In this document: positions 10,267 to 19,270 of the stretch, piece by piece
Numbering within the stretch: the first letter of the stretch is position 1
Layout: each line of letters begins with the position of its first letter
Source of the DNA: Enterobacteriaceae bacterium 89
GTDB taxonomy: Bacteria > Pseudomonadota > Gammaproteobacteria > Enterobacterales > Enterobacteriaceae
DNA length: 64,000 bases
Direction of reading: 5' to 3'
Assembly: GCA_014156375.1 (NCBI GenBank)
Contig: RQJH01000001.1
Span: 434,001-498,000 of the forward strand
Made by a program: the position numbers and the translations under genes
Notes under the pieces: generated by a model
What the model saw: the letters and a program-made list of their open reading frames with translations, nothing else
Told to the model about the DNA's origin: nothing
The model's database searches: none

Positions 10267-11811
10267 ATGGCTAAACCGATTGAACGCAGAGTGGGTTACG
10301 GCGTAGCGATTGGCTATGGCGTGACCGATCTCTTTGGCGGGGGTGCTTTTGCCGTTATCGGCACCTGGTTACTCTTTTTCTACACCACCTACTGTGGCCT
10401 GACGGTTCTGGAAGCCGGGTCGATTTTTGCGATCGCCAGGGTCATTGACGCAATTTTAAGCCCGATCATGGGCTACGTGACGGACAACTTCGGCAATACC
10501 TGGCTCGGGAGAAAATTTGGCCGCCGGCGCTTTTTCCTGCTGCTCAGCGCCCCGCTGATGTTCCTGTATGCTCTCGTTTGGATAACCGACATGAGCTACT
10601 GGTACTACCTGGGCACCTATCTTTCCATCGAGCTGCTATCCGCGATGGTGCTCGTGCCGTGGGAAACGCTGGCCGCTGAGATGACCAACCGCTTTAGCGA
10701 ACGCACCCGGCTTTCCGGGGTACGCATGATGTGCTCGCAGTTTGGCGGCTTTCTGGCCGTTTCCGTGCCGGGCATTATTATGCAGTTCACCGGCAAGGAT
10801 AATTCGTTGACCTACACGCTGACCGGTAGCGTTTTTGCGATTATTTTCTGCATTGCGGTATTTACCACCTGGGCCTGCACCTGGGAGGCAAAAGATGTGC
10901 GTGAAGAATACGAATTTACGCCGGAAAATAAGCGTCAGTCCGGTCTGTTTAATCACCTGAAATATCTGGTGCTGGATCTCTTTTCCTCATTTAAAGTCCG
11001 GGCATTTCGCCAGCATATTATTATTTATATCTGCTCGTTTACGGCGATGGACGTGTTTGGCTCCGTCTTTACCTATTATGTGGTTTACGCGCTGGGTCGC
11101 GATGCGGCAGCCGTCTCCGGCCTGTTGACCATTGCGGCATTCGTTTCTGTTCCGGGGACCTTCGGCTTTATGATGTTGATGAATAAGCTGAATATGACGC
11201 CATCATCTGCGCTCAGGCTGTCGTACAGCTGCATTTTTGCGGTGCTGGCGTTTTTATTCGTGGTGTATATCAACAACATTACGGTGCCCACCCTGCTGTT
11301 TTCTGCGGTGTTTGTCCTGCTTGGGGCCGCGCGCGCCGGGCTGTATTACATCCCGTGGAATATCTACAGCTTTATTCCGGACGTCGATGAGCTGGTCACC
11401 CGCCAGCGTCGCGAGGGCATTTTTGCCGGGGTGATGGTGCTGACCCGAAAAAGCACCGTGGCGCTGGCGATCCTGCTGATTGGTATCGTGCTCGAGGAAA
11501 GCGGCTTCGTGAAAGGCGGCGGCACCCAGCCGGAAAGCGCGCTGCACGCCATTATCGGGCTGATGATCTTCGCCACCGCCGCGCTACTGGCGATGAGTTA
11601 CTGGATGACCTTTAAATTCAAACTGACCCAGAAGAGCCACAAGGTGCTGATTAAAGAGATCGCCCGTCGCAAACTGGGCGGCGCGGCGGAAGATTGTGAC
11701 GAGGAAACCCGGCAGGTCATTAAAGAGCTGACTGGTTTTGCCTGGAATGAAGTGTGGGATGCCACAGCGGAAAAAAGCAAAAAGCGCGCCGCTTTAGCGG
11801 CAGAAAATTAA
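10267..11811 (+). CDS. GPH-family (glycoside-pentoside-hexuronide) sugar:cation symporter, MFS
   Basis: A 514-residue polytopic protein with about 12 hydrophobic segments. The N-terminal half resembles GPH symporters, with an early GYGVTDLFGG segment and a conserved cytoplasmic loop GRKFGRRRFFLL near residues 79-90. It lies in the same direction as the four oxidoreductases and ends before the terminator at 11861, so it probably imports their substrate as the last gene of the operon. GPH members carry melibiose, xylosides, glucuronides, raffinose or oligogalacturonides. Which one applies here is unknown. Confidence 0.82.
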   Translation: MAKPIERRVGYGVAIGYGVTDLFGGGAFAVIGTWLLFFYTTYCGLTVLEAGSIFAIARVIDAILSPIMGYVTDNFGNTWLGRKFGRRRFFLLLSAPLMFLYALVWITDMSYWYYLGTYLSIELLSAMVLVPWETLAAEMTNRFSERTRLSGVRMMCSQFGGFLAVSVPGIIMQFTGKDNSLTYTLTGSVFAIIFCIAVFTTWACTWEAKDVREEYEFTPENKRQSGLFNHLKYLVLDLFSSFKVRAFRQHIIIYICSFTAMDVFGSVFTYYVVYALGRDAAAVSGLLTIAAFVSVPGTFGFMMLMNKLNMTPSSALRLSYSCIFAVLAFLFVVYINNITVPTLLFSAVFVLLGAARAGLYYIPWNIYSFIPDVDELVTRQRREGIFAGVMVLTRKSTVALAILLIGIVLEESGFVKGGGTQPESALHAIIGLMIFATAALLAMSYWMTFKFKLTQKSHKVLIKEIARRKLGGAAEDCDEETRQVIKELTGFAWNEVWDATAEKSKKRAALAAEN

Positions 11812-11860
11812 CCCTCTGGCGAATTTACAGTCCCTTACGCTATACTAATCCCCGATATTA

Positions 11861-11890
11861 CCGGTCCAGCACCTTCGGACCGGTTTTTTT
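11861..11890 (+). terminator. Rho-independent terminator between the accessory operon and paeA
   Basis: The stem CCGGTCC/GGACCGG has a 9-nt loop and is followed by seven or more T residues. It can end the oxidoreductase/GPH operon. A TATACT box lies only 15-20 bp upstream (11841-11846), so it could instead act on a short transcript starting there, as a leader attenuator of paeA. Confidence 0.85.
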
Positions 11891-11962
11891 AGGTGTCCTT
11901 TCGCACTCAAAAACATCATCAACTATCCTTCCGAGGTTCTGGCACAAATCGCCAGAAAAATT

Positions 11963-13300
11963 ATGCTAAACAGTATATTAATCATACTCTGCCTCATCGG
12001 CGTCAGTGCGTTTTTCTCGATTTCCGAGATTTCGCTTGCAGCTTCCCGCAAAATCAAACTGAAGCTGCTCGCCGATGAGGGTAACGTTAATGCTCAACGT
12101 GTGCTGAAAATGCAGGAAAACCCCGGTATGTTCTTTACCGTGGTGCAAATTGGTCTTAACGCGGTCGCTATCCTGGGCGGTATCGTCGGCGATGCGGCAT
12201 TCTCCCCGGCTTTCCACGCCATCTTTATCAACTACATGTCAGCCGAACTGGCCGAGCAGATTAGCTTCGTGCTGTCGTTCGTGCTGGTCACCAGCCTGTT
12301 TATCCTGATTGCTGACCTGACGCCGAAACGCATCGGTATGATTGCGCCAGAAGCCGTAGCTTTGCGTATTATCAACCCGATGCGCTTCTGCCTTGCCGTG
12401 TTCCGCCCGCTGGTGTGGTTCTTTAACGGCATGGCCAACATGATTTTCCGCCTGTTTAAGCTGCCAATGGTGCGTAAAGACGACATCACCTCCGACGACA
12501 TTTATGCGGTGGTGGAAGCCGGTGCGCTGGCGGGCGTGCTGCGTAAGCAGGAACATGAACTGATTGAGAACGTGTTCGAACTGGAATCCCGTACCGTGCC
12601 ATCGTCAATGACGTCGCGTGAAAACATCATTTGGTTCGATATTAACGAAGACGAACAGAGCCTGAAGAGCAAGGTCGCCGAGCATCCGCACTCCAAGTTC
12701 CTGGTGTGTAAGGAAGATATCGACCACATCATCGGCTACGTAGACTCTAAAGACCTGCTGAACCGCGTGCTGGCGAACCAGAGCCTGATGCTGACCAGCG
12801 GCGTGCAGATCCGCAACACGCTGATCGTGCCGGACACTCTTACGCTCTCCGAAGCGCTGGAAAGTTTCAAAACCGCCGGGGAAGACTTCGCGGTTATCAT
12901 GAACGAATACGCGCTGGTGGTGGGTATCATCACCCTGAACGACGTAATGACTACCCTGATGGGCGATCTGGTCGGCCAGGGGCTGGAAGAGCAGATTGTC
13001 GCGCGTGATGAGAACTCCTGGCTCATCGATGGCGGTACACCAATTGAAGACGTGATGCGCGTACTGGACATCGACGAGTTCCCGCAGTCCGGCAACTACG
13101 AAACCATCGGCGGATTCATGATGTTTACGCTGCGTAAGATCCCGAAACGCACGGACTTCGTGAAGTTCTCTGGCTACAAATTTGAAGTGGTGGATATCGA
13201 TAACTACCGCATCGATCAGCTGCTGGTGACCCGCGTCGACAACAAACCTGCGGCGCTGACGCCGAAGCTGCCTGACGCCGAAGAGAAAGGCGCGGCGTAA
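11963..13300 (+). CDS. paeA: PaeA (YtfL), polyamine (cadaverine/putrescine) export protein, CorC/HlyC family
   Basis: A 445-residue inner-membrane protein. An N-terminal DUF21/CNNM-type transmembrane domain covers about residues 1-190, followed by a CBS pair (about 205-330) and a C-terminal CorC/HlyC domain (about 345-430). In E. coli the protein exports cadaverine and putrescine and protects stationary cells; it was formerly annotated as a hemolysin-like protein. Length and sequence match the E. coli YtfL family. The ATG at 11963 has a weak ribosome site (CCAGAAAAATT). A strong terminator follows at 13320. Confidence 0.93.
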   Translation: MLNSILIILCLIGVSAFFSISEISLAASRKIKLKLLADEGNVNAQRVLKMQENPGMFFTVVQIGLNAVAILGGIVGDAAFSPAFHAIFINYMSAELAEQISFVLSFVLVTSLFILIADLTPKRIGMIAPEAVALRIINPMRFCLAVFRPLVWFFNGMANMIFRLFKLPMVRKDDITSDDIYAVVEAGALAGVLRKQEHELIENVFELESRTVPSSMTSRENIIWFDINEDEQSLKSKVAEHPHSKFLVCKEDIDHIIGYVDSKDLLNRVLANQSLMLTSGVQIRNTLIVPDTLTLSEALESFKTAGEDFAVIMNEYALVVGIITLNDVMTTLMGDLVGQGLEEQIVARDENSWLIDGGTPIEDVMRVLDIDEFPQSGNYETIGGFMMFTLRKIPKRTDFVKFSGYKFEVVDIDNYRIDQLLVTRVDNKPAALTPKLPDAEEKGAA

Positions 13301-13319
13301 GCCCTGCCCCAGAAACACG

Positions 13320-13349
13320 AACGGCTCCTTGAAAGGAGCCGTTTTTTTT
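13320..13349 (+). terminator. Terminator of paeA
   Basis: AACGGCTCCTT-GA-AAGGAGCCGTT is a near-perfect hairpin followed by an eight-T tract. It sits 20 bp after the paeA stop and may also serve convergent ytfK. Confidence 0.93.
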
Positions 13350-13389
13350 ACTGCTTACTGCATAGCATGTACTTATGAAACAGAGTTAG

Positions 13390-13596
13390 TTACGCCATCT
13401 CGGTTTGCAGACGCGTAACCTGACGGTTGATTTCGGACATCACAGAAAGATGCTGTTTGTCCTTCACTTTCGGGATAAGGATCTTGCCCTTATCAAACTC
13501 AAAAGCGCCCACGTCCTTGATGTACAACCGTCCACGAAACAGGATCTTCACGTACTTAGCCACTTGAAGCGGATTGTACTTTTGGAAAATTTTCAT
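13390..13596 (-). CDS. ytfK: YtfK, SpoT-activating stringent-response factor
   Basis: A 68-residue cytosolic protein. In E. coli YtfK binds SpoT and shifts it toward (p)ppGpp synthesis under phosphate and fatty-acid starvation. The start at ATG 13596 follows AGGAGATAAC. It is convergent with paeA and divergent from ytfJ. Identification rests on the full-length resemblance to E. coli YtfK ([17 protein letters not shown] start). A weak Pho-box-like sequence lies upstream, consistent with the known phosphate control in E. coli. Confidence 0.93.
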   Translation of the reverse strand: MKIFQKYNPLQVAKYVKILFRGRLYIKDVGAFEFDKGKILIPKVKDKQHLSVMSEINRQVTRLQTEMA

Positions 13597-13721
13597 TGTT
13601 ATCTCCTGCTGAGTCTTACGCCCTTACGGTGCCACATTTGGCTCCGCCTTCCAGGGGCGCAAAATTAATGCTCTAAAACTATAGTCCATATCGACCGGGA
13701 CACCCAGTCTGTATAAGTTTA

Positions 13722-13740
13722 TTTACCGTTTGATGACACT
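13722..13740 (-). promoter_or_regulatory. Possible Pho box upstream of ytfK
   Basis: On the minus strand GTGTCATCAAACGGTAAAT resembles the PhoB consensus of two direct CTGTCAT-type repeats (about 12 of 18 positions). A TATACA -10-like element follows at 13715-13710. ytfK is PhoB-responsive in E. coli. The match is weak and the spacing is shorter than usual. Confidence 0.35.
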
Positions 13741-13919
13741 AATTAAGAATATTCTTTTCAGATATACGATGAAGGCAGTATAAACCTTCATTTTCTCCCG
13801 GTTATGTGCGGTCCTCCGCATTCTGGCATCACACTTGCGGGAAAAGCACATCATTCGCACTTATGATTAAGACTCAGAACCAAGTGGTCGGATCACCTGC
13901 ATAAAATAAGGAAAACACC

Positions 13920-14477
13920 ATGACCCTACGAAAGCTGATGGCGATTTCATGCCTGTTAATGCCACTGATTGCCTCTGCACATAACCTTCAAAACGACCAG
14001 CGCGTGCCCCCGGTGGGCGTCGCCGATCGTGGCGAACTCATTCTTGATAATAATGAGTTTAGCTATAAAAACTGGAATAGCTCGCAGCTCCCAGGCAAAG
14101 TGAGAGTTGTACAACATATTGCCGGTCGTACATCTGCCAAAGAGAAAAATGCAACGCTGGTTGAAGCGATCAAGGCCGCAAAATTCCCTCATGACAAGTA
14201 CCAGACCACCACCATCGTCAACACCGATGATGCGATCCCGGGGTCCGGCATGTTTGTGCGCAGCAGCCTTGAGAGCAATAAAAAGCTCTATCCGTGGTCG
14301 CAGTTTATCGTCGACAGCAACGGCACCGTGCGCAGCGCCTGGCAGCTGGATGAAGAAAGTTCCGCTATCATCGTGCTGGATAAGGAAGGACGCGTGCAGT
14401 GGGCGAAAGACGGCGCGCTGACGCAGGCAGAAGTGCAGCAGGTCATCGCCCTGCTGCATAAGCTGTTGGCTCAGTAA
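13920..14477 (+). CDS. ytfJ: YtfJ, periplasmic protein of the YtfJ/thioredoxin-like family
   Basis: A 185-residue exported protein. The signal peptide [20 protein letters not shown] ends before residue 21, and the mature part begins [10 protein letters not shown]. The family has a thioredoxin-like fold, but I see no CxxC pair, so redox activity is unlikely and the function is unknown. The ATG at 13920 follows AAGGAAAACACC. Its 3' end overlaps convergent cysQ by 7 bp. The 323-bp region before it holds the divergent ytfK/ytfJ promoters and no further gene that I can support. Confidence 0.9.
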   Translation: MTLRKLMAISCLLMPLIASAHNLQNDQRVPPVGVADRGELILDNNEFSYKNWNSSQLPGKVRVVQHIAGRTSAKEKNATLVEAIKAAKFPHDKYQTTTIVNTDDAIPGSGMFVRSSLESNKKLYPWSQFIVDSNGTVRSAWQLDEESSAIIVLDKEGRVQWAKDGALTQAEVQQVIALLHKLLAQ

Positions 14478-15211
14478 AGCGAGACGCGAAAGCCGGGGTT
14501 GAGGAAGGATTCACGCGGGGTGTAATCAAGCGTTTTACCCTGCCAGTCGTGAACGTGCGCCCCGGCCGCTACCGCGACAGCATGACCTGCTGCGGTGTCC
14601 CAGACGTTAGTCGGCCCAAAGCGCGGATACAGCTGCGCCTGACCTTCCGCCACCAGGCAGAATTTCAGCGACGAACCAATGGAAGTGGTCTGATGCTCAC
14701 CGAGCTGCTGGAGATACTCTTTCAGCTCGTTATCAGAGTGCGAACGGCTGATCACCACCAGCGGCGGCCGCGCGTCGCGCACCTGAATCTGTTTACGCAC
14801 GCCGCACTCTTCTTTCCAGGCTTTCCCCTGATACGCGCTGTACATCATCTTCATCACCGGCGCGTACACCACGCCCAGCACCGGTTTCCCTTTTTCAATC
14901 AGCGCGATATTGACGGTGAATTCACCGTTGCGTTTGATGAACTCTTTGGTGCCGTCCAGCGGATCGACCAGCCAGTAGCGCTGCCAGTGCTGGCGAATTT
15001 CCCAGCCCGGCGGATCTTCTTCCGACAGCACCGGAATATCCGGCGTGAGCGCGCTTAATCCCTCAACGATCACCTTATGGGCGGCAATATCCGCTGCGGT
15101 AACCGGAGAGTCATCTGATTTACTCGTCACATCCATCGGCTTTGCGCCGTCGTAGACCTGCATAATGGCCTCGCCCGCATCCCGTGCAAGCTGACATACT
15201 TGTTCCAGCAT
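14471..15211 (-). CDS. cysQ: CysQ, 3'(2'),5'-bisphosphate nucleotidase
   Basis: CysQ hydrolyses 3'-phosphoadenosine 5'-phosphate (PAP) to AMP and thereby recycles a by-product of sulfate assimilation. The ATG at 15211 gives 246 residues, equal to E. coli; the frame also permits a start four codons earlier. Mg-binding inositol-monophosphatase motifs are present: SEED at 63-66, DPLDGT starting at D83 with D86, and WDTAAGHA near residue 205. It is convergent with ytfJ, with overlapping stops. Confidence 0.95.
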   Translation of the reverse strand: MLEQVCQLARDAGEAIMQVYDGAKPMDVTSKSDDSPVTAADIAAHKVIVEGLSALTPDIPVLSEEDPPGWEIRQHWQRYWLVDPLDGTKEFIKRNGEFTVNIALIEKGKPVLGVVYAPVMKMMYSAYQGKAWKEECGVRKQIQVRDARPPLVVISRSHSDNELKEYLQQLGEHQTTSIGSSLKFCLVAEGQAQLYPRFGPTNVWDTAAGHAVAVAAGAHVHDWQGKTLDYTPRESFLNPGFRVSLY

Positions 15212-15402
15212 TTTCCACCTCATCGTTATGGCAGTGGCCTTAACTCGTTGTTTTATTTATATCCCATCGTGGCCGATTGCGCTATCTGTGAAGCGTTGCC
15301 CGTTTCCTGACGCTCAAATCTGGCATGCTTCACACTTCTGTAAGCAACAGGATGTATACCCTTTTCTCTTTTGTGCATTCGATCAATGAAAGGACCCCTC
15401 TG

Positions 15403-17346
15403 ATGATTAAGTTTAGCGCAACGCTCCTTGCCACGCTGATTGCTGCCAGCGTGCAGGCCGCGACGGTGGATTTGCGGATCATGGAAACCACCGACCTGCA
15501 CAGCAACATGATGGATTTCGATTACTACAAAGACGCTGCCACAGAAAAATTCGGCCTGGTACGCACCGCGAGCCTGATCAACGCCGCCCGTGAAGAGGTG
15601 AAAAACAGCGTGCTGGTCGATAACGGCGATGTGATCCAGGGCAGCCCGCTGGGCGATTACATGGCGGCAAAAGGATTAAAAGTGGGTGACGTTCACCCCG
15701 TTTATAAAGCGATGAACACCCTCGATTACGCGGTCGGCAACCTGGGTAACCACGAATTCAACTACGGGCTGGACTATCTGCATAAAGCCATCAATAGCGC
15801 GAAATTCCCGTACGTTAACGCCAATATCATCGACGTTAAGACCCAAAAGCCAATGTTTACCCCGTATCTGATTAAAGAGGCGGAAGTCGTCGATAAAGAA
15901 GGCAAAAAACAGACGCTGAAGATTGGCTATATCGGCTTTGTGCCGCCGCAGATCATGACCTGGGATAAGGCCAACCTGAGCGGCAAAGTGACCGTCAACG
16001 ACATCACCGAAACTGCGCGCAAATACGTGCCGGAAATGCGCGAGAAAGGCGCTGACGTGGTGGTAGTCATTGCCCACTCCGGCCTGTCAGCGGACCCTTA
16101 CCAGGCGATGGCGGAAAACTCCGTTTACTACCTGAGCCAGGTGCCGGGCGTGGATGCAATCATGTTTGGCCACGCTCACGCGGTCTTCCCGTCGAAAGAT
16201 TTCGCTAACATTAAAGGCGCGGACATCGATAAAGGCCTGCTCAACGGCGTTCCGGCGGTCATGCCGGGCATGTGGGGCGATCATCTGGGCGTGGTGGATT
16301 TAGTCCTCAATAACGACAGTGGAAAATGGCAGGTCACTCAGGCGAAAGCCGAAGCACGTCCAATCTACGACGCAGCGGCGAAGAAATCGCTGGCCGCAGA
16401 AGACCAGAATATGGTGAAAGTGCTGAAAGCCGACCACGACGCCACCCGCGAGTTTGTCAGCAAACCTATCGGCAAATCGTCCGACAACATGTACAGCTTC
16501 CTGTCATTGGTGCAGGACGATCCAACCGTGCAGGTCGTGAACATGGCTCAGAAAGCCTATGTTGAGCATTTCATTCAGGGCGATCCGGATCTGGCGAAGC
16601 TGCCAGTGCTTTCCGCTGCCGCGCCGTTCAAAGCCGGTGGACGTAAAAACGACCCGGCAAGCTTTGTTGAAGTAGAAAAAGGCCAGCTGACGTTCCGCAA
16701 CGCCGCCGATCTGTATCTCTACCCGAACACGCTGGTGGTGATGAAAGTCAGCGGCAAAGAGGTGAAAGAGTGGCTGGAGTGCTCTGCCGGGCAGTTTAAT
16801 CAGATTGACCCGACCAGCAGTAAACCGCAGTCGCTGATTAACTGGGCAGATTTCCGCACCTATAACTTCGACGTGATTGACGGCGTGAACTATCAGATTG
16901 ATGTCACCAAACCAGCACGCTATGACGGTGAATGTCAGAGTCTTCATCCGGATTCAGAGCGTATTAAGGATCTGACCTTCAACGGCAAACCCATTGATCC
17001 GAACGCGACGTTCCTGGTCGCCACCAATAACTATCGCGCCTACGGTGGCAAGTTCGCGGGCACTGGCGACAGCCATATCGCCTTTGCTTCTCCGGATGAA
17101 AACCGCTCCGTTCTGGCGGCGTGGATCAGCGCGGAATCGAAGAAGAACGGCGAAATTCATCCGGCGGCCGACAACAACTGGCGTCTGGCACCGATTCACT
17201 CCTCCGTTCCGTTAGATATCCGCTTTGAGACGTCGCCATCTGAAAAGGCCGCCGCGTTTATCAAAGAGAAAGCACAGTATCCGATGAAGCAGGTTGGCAC
17301 CGACGACATCGGTTTTGCGATTTATCAGGTGGATTTGACGAAGTAA
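15403..17346 (+). CDS. cpdB: CpdB, periplasmic 2',3'-cyclic-nucleotide 2'-phosphodiesterase/3'-nucleotidase
   Basis: CpdB hydrolyses 2',3'-cyclic nucleotides and 3'-nucleotides in the periplasm. The ATG at 15403 behind AAAGGA gives 647 residues, exactly the E. coli length; the upstream in-frame ATG at 15325 is rejected. The signal peptide [19 protein letters not shown] is followed by metallophosphoesterase motifs [27 protein letters not shown] and FGHAHAVFP, then a C-terminal 5'-nucleotidase domain. A REP-type inverted repeat follows the gene. Confidence 0.97.
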   Translation: MIKFSATLLATLIAASVQAATVDLRIMETTDLHSNMMDFDYYKDAATEKFGLVRTASLINAAREEVKNSVLVDNGDVIQGSPLGDYMAAKGLKVGDVHPVYKAMNTLDYAVGNLGNHEFNYGLDYLHKAINSAKFPYVNANIIDVKTQKPMFTPYLIKEAEVVDKEGKKQTLKIGYIGFVPPQIMTWDKANLSGKVTVNDITETARKYVPEMREKGADVVVVIAHSGLSADPYQAMAENSVYYLSQVPGVDAIMFGHAHAVFPSKDFANIKGADIDKGLLNGVPAVMPGMWGDHLGVVDLVLNNDSGKWQVTQAKAEARPIYDAAAKKSLAAEDQNMVKVLKADHDATREFVSKPIGKSSDNMYSFLSLVQDDPTVQVVNMAQKAYVEHFIQGDPDLAKLPVLSAAAPFKAGGRKNDPASFVEVEKGQLTFRNAADLYLYPNTLVVMKVSGKEVKEWLECSAGQFNQIDPTSSKPQSLINWADFRTYNFDVIDGVNYQIDVTKPARYDGECQSLHPDSERIKDLTFNGKPIDPNATFLVATNNYRAYGGKFAGTGDSHIAFASPDENRSVLAAWISAESKKNGEIHPAADNNWRLAPIHSSVPLDIRFETSPSEKAAAFIKEKAQYPMKQVGTDDIGFAIYQVDLTK

Positions 17347-17359
17347 GTCAGGCGATTTT

Positions 17360-17438
17360 GCCCGGCGGCGCATTCGCTTGCACGGACCTACATATACCAA
17401 TGATTTGTAGGTCCGGTAAGCGCCAGCGCCACCGGGCA
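17360..17438. repeat. REP/BIME-type inverted repeat after cpdB
   Basis: Arms GCCCGGCGGCGC... and ...GCCACCGGGC flank inner arms CGGACCTACA and TGTAGGTCCG. The same architecture recurs at 22825-22896 and 40971-41045. It is extragenic, between convergent stop codons, which is typical of enterobacterial REP elements. Confidence 0.85.
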
Positions 17439-17444
17439 GTTTTA

Positions 17445-18458
17445 TCAGTTAAGCCCCAGGAAATACTGAGCAATTTTGAAGTAGATAATCAGACCGGTGC
17501 CATCAATCAGCGTGGCGATGAACGGTGCGGAAACCACCGCCGGGTCGATGCCCACCCGCTTCAGCACCATCGGGATCACCGAAGACACTATGGCGCTCCA
17601 CAGCGTGATACACACCAGCGTCAGGCTGACAATCAGCGTGATTTCGGGCCCAATCCCCATCATCCACGCGCGGAAGCAGCCCGCCAGTCCCAGCGTGACC
17701 GCAATCATCAACGAAGTCGTCGCCTCTTTGCGGATCACACGTCCCATATCGCGCAGCCGCACTTCGCCCAGCGCCATGGCTCGTACCAGCGTGGAGGTGA
17801 TCTGCGTACCGCTGTTGCCCCCGGTGCCGATCAGCAGTGGGATAAAGAAGGCCAGCGCGATAGCGGATTCCAGCGCTTCTTCAAAATGCTGCAACACGCT
17901 GCTGGTGTAGGCTTCAGCGACAAATAACAGCAACAGCCACACCGAGCGCTTTTTCCACAGCGTCACCGGACTGGTTTCCAGATACGGCTGTTCCAGCGGC
18001 AGCGTCGCCCCCTGGCGCTGCACGTCTTCGGTGACTTCGTCGGAAACCAGATGGGCGATTTCCCGCTCCATCAGGCAGCCCACCAGCTCGCCCTTTTCTA
18101 CTACCGGAACCAGCTCAGCGCTGTGCTCATTTAGCAGAGCAATCAGCTCGTGGCGGCCGTCATCGGGCCTGACCCGAAACGGTACCGGATCCATCAGATG
18201 GCGAATGGACTCACCCGGATCGCTTTCCTGCAGCAATTTGCGCACCGATAAAATACCGCGCAGCTGTTTCCCGGCCACCACAAAGACATGGCCCGGAATA
18301 TCGTCATTATTCAGTAAGGATAAGAAGGCTGCGCGCGCTTCGTGCACGCAGAAGTGATCGGCCAGAGTGATAAAATCGCTGCGCATGTAGTGGGCGACGG
18401 CATCGCCTTCCACCGTTGGACGAGCAATAGCGGCAGCGGTAAGTTGGATGTGAGACAT
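17445..18458 (-). CDS. MgtE-type magnesium transporter lacking the N-terminal MgtE_N domain
   Basis: A 337-residue protein from ATG 18458, chosen because AGGG sits 8 nt upstream; in-frame starts exist up to 18497. A CBS pair covers about residues 24-140. The membrane domain (about 170-337) carries the MgtE pore signatures IGTGGNSGTQ (210-219) and DPAVVSAPFIATLIDGTG (315-332), including the conserved metal-binding Asp (D319). Typical MgtE is about 450 residues with a superhelical N-domain, which is absent here. An M-box-like riboswitch precedes it, supporting Mg2+ transport. E. coli K-12 has no counterpart at this site. Confidence 0.88.
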   Translation of the reverse strand: MSHIQLTAAAIARPTVEGDAVAHYMRSDFITLADHFCVHEARAAFLSLLNNDDIPGHVFVVAGKQLRGILSVRKLLQESDPGESIRHLMDPVPFRVRPDDGRHELIALLNEHSAELVPVVEKGELVGCLMEREIAHLVSDEVTEDVQRQGATLPLEQPYLETSPVTLWKKRSVWLLLLFVAEAYTSSVLQHFEEALESAIALAFFIPLLIGTGGNSGTQITSTLVRAMALGEVRLRDMGRVIRKEATTSLMIAVTLGLAGCFRAWMMGIGPEITLIVSLTLVCITLWSAIVSSVIPMVLKRVGIDPAVVSAPFIATLIDGTGLIIYFKIAQYFLGLN

Positions 18459-18466
18459 AGACATTT

Positions 18467-18489
18467 CCCTATAGAGTTTTCTCATAGGG
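18467..18489 (-). promoter_or_regulatory. Ribosome-site-sequestering hairpin before the mgtE-like gene
   Basis: On the transcript CCCTAT, GAG, AAAA, CTC and ATAGGG can pair. The 3' arm contains the AGGG ribosome site of the mgtE-like gene. It lies between the M-box and the start codon, so it is a plausible expression platform controlling translation. Confidence 0.55.
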
Positions 18490-18529
18490 GCGAACAAGAC
18501 AAGACAGGACTAGCCAGAGCAGATCCCTA

Positions 18530-18697
18530 CGTCCTGGATTTAGCACTGCACAACGTATCTGAGCGGTTTTATCCGCCAGAAGTTACCTTGGCAACACCTT
18601 GATTCGATGGATGCCTGTATTTCCCTGTGGGGTCTCTCTCGATACCTTCAGGGCGGTAACTTATATTTGTGCAGGAGCCTCGCCATAACGAGATCGT
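18530..18697 (-). ncRNA. M-box (ykoK-type) magnesium riboswitch
   Basis: Read on the minus strand, the leader has hallmark M-box blocks in order. GGCGAGGCTCCT lies near the 5' end (18684-18673), followed by a C-rich segment TTACCGCCC, later CAAGGTGTTGCC, and GTGCAGTGCTAAATCC near the 3' end (AGTGCTAAA at 18547-18539). A TATAAT -10 box (18717-18712) lies just upstream. The aptamer is followed by an mgtE-like gene, the expected target. The assignment is by recognition of conserved segments, and I have not folded the RNA. Confidence 0.8.
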
Positions 18698-18711
18698 TAA
18701 ATTGAGGCGCC

Positions 18712-18717
18712 ATTATA
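18712..18717 (-). promoter_or_regulatory. -10 box of the M-box/mgtE-like transcript
   Basis: A perfect TATAAT on the minus strand, 15-20 bp upstream of the riboswitch 5' blocks. No good -35 sequence was identified. Confidence 0.6.
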
Positions 18718-18790
18718 GTGAGCTAAATTCAGACAAAAAGAGCAACATTCATCCGGTTTATGAAACATTTAGAAAAATCACGTTGCGCAA

Positions 18791-19186
18791 CTACTGCACG
18801 CTTTCTTCACGCTGTTCCCGGTTCGCTAACACCTGCGGCAGATTCAGCTCAATCCAGTCGGCCAGGGCCACCACTTTGTCGCTGACCTGCTCACCGAGCG
18901 GCGTGAGGCTATACTCCACGTGCGGCGGGACTACCGGATAAGAGACGCGGTCGAGAAAACCGTCCTGCTCCAGCGCCTGTAGCGACTGCGCCAGCATCTT
19001 TTCACTGACGCCGCCCATTTTGCGTCGCAAATCGCTGAACCGATGCGTACCGTCGCGCAGCGCCACGAGGATCAACACGCCCCAGCGGCTGGTGACGTGT
19101 TTTAGCACCTCACGCGAGGGGCACTGCTCGGCAAACAAATTGCCGTCGCGCATCTGTTCACTCAGGGTCGGATTCGCCATTTTCAC
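18791..19186 (-). CDS. ytfH: YtfH, HxlR-family transcriptional regulator
   Basis: A 131-residue winged-helix protein of the HxlR/DUF24 type, with CPSREVLKHVTSRWGVLILVAL near the N-terminus and the helix-turn-helix FSDLRR...SEKMLAQSL. The conserved Cys near residue 22 is the redox-sensing position in QorR/HypR-type members. The start is GTG 19186 or ATG 19180; AAGG fits the GTG better. It is divergent from qorB (ytfG), which members of this family regulate in other bacteria. A palindrome in the shared promoter is a candidate operator. Confidence 0.9.
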   Translation of the reverse strand: MKMANPTLSEQMRDGNLFAEQCPSREVLKHVTSRWGVLILVALRDGTHRFSDLRRKMGGVSEKMLAQSLQALEQDGFLDRVSYPVVPPHVEYSLTPLGEQVSDKVVALADWIELNLPQVLANREQREESVQ

Positions 19187-19208
19187 ACTTACCTTTTTGT
19201 ACGTACTT

Positions 19209-19221
19209 ACTAAAAGTTAGT
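19209..19221. promoter_or_regulatory. Candidate YtfH operator in the ytfH-qorB intergenic region
   Basis: ACTAA-AAG-TTAGT is a 5-bp inverted repeat with a 3-bp centre, within an 84-bp divergent promoter region. HxlR-type regulators commonly bind such AC-T-rich palindromes. Assignment to YtfH is inference. Confidence 0.45.
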
Positions 19222-19270
19222 TTGAGTGTTAGCGTATCACAACTGAAGACAAACACGAAGGAGTCACCTC

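Noticed and set aside
11893-12078. 61-codon frame overlapping the paeA start as a leader peptide
   Set aside because: There is no ribosome site before its GTG and it continues deep into paeA in another frame.
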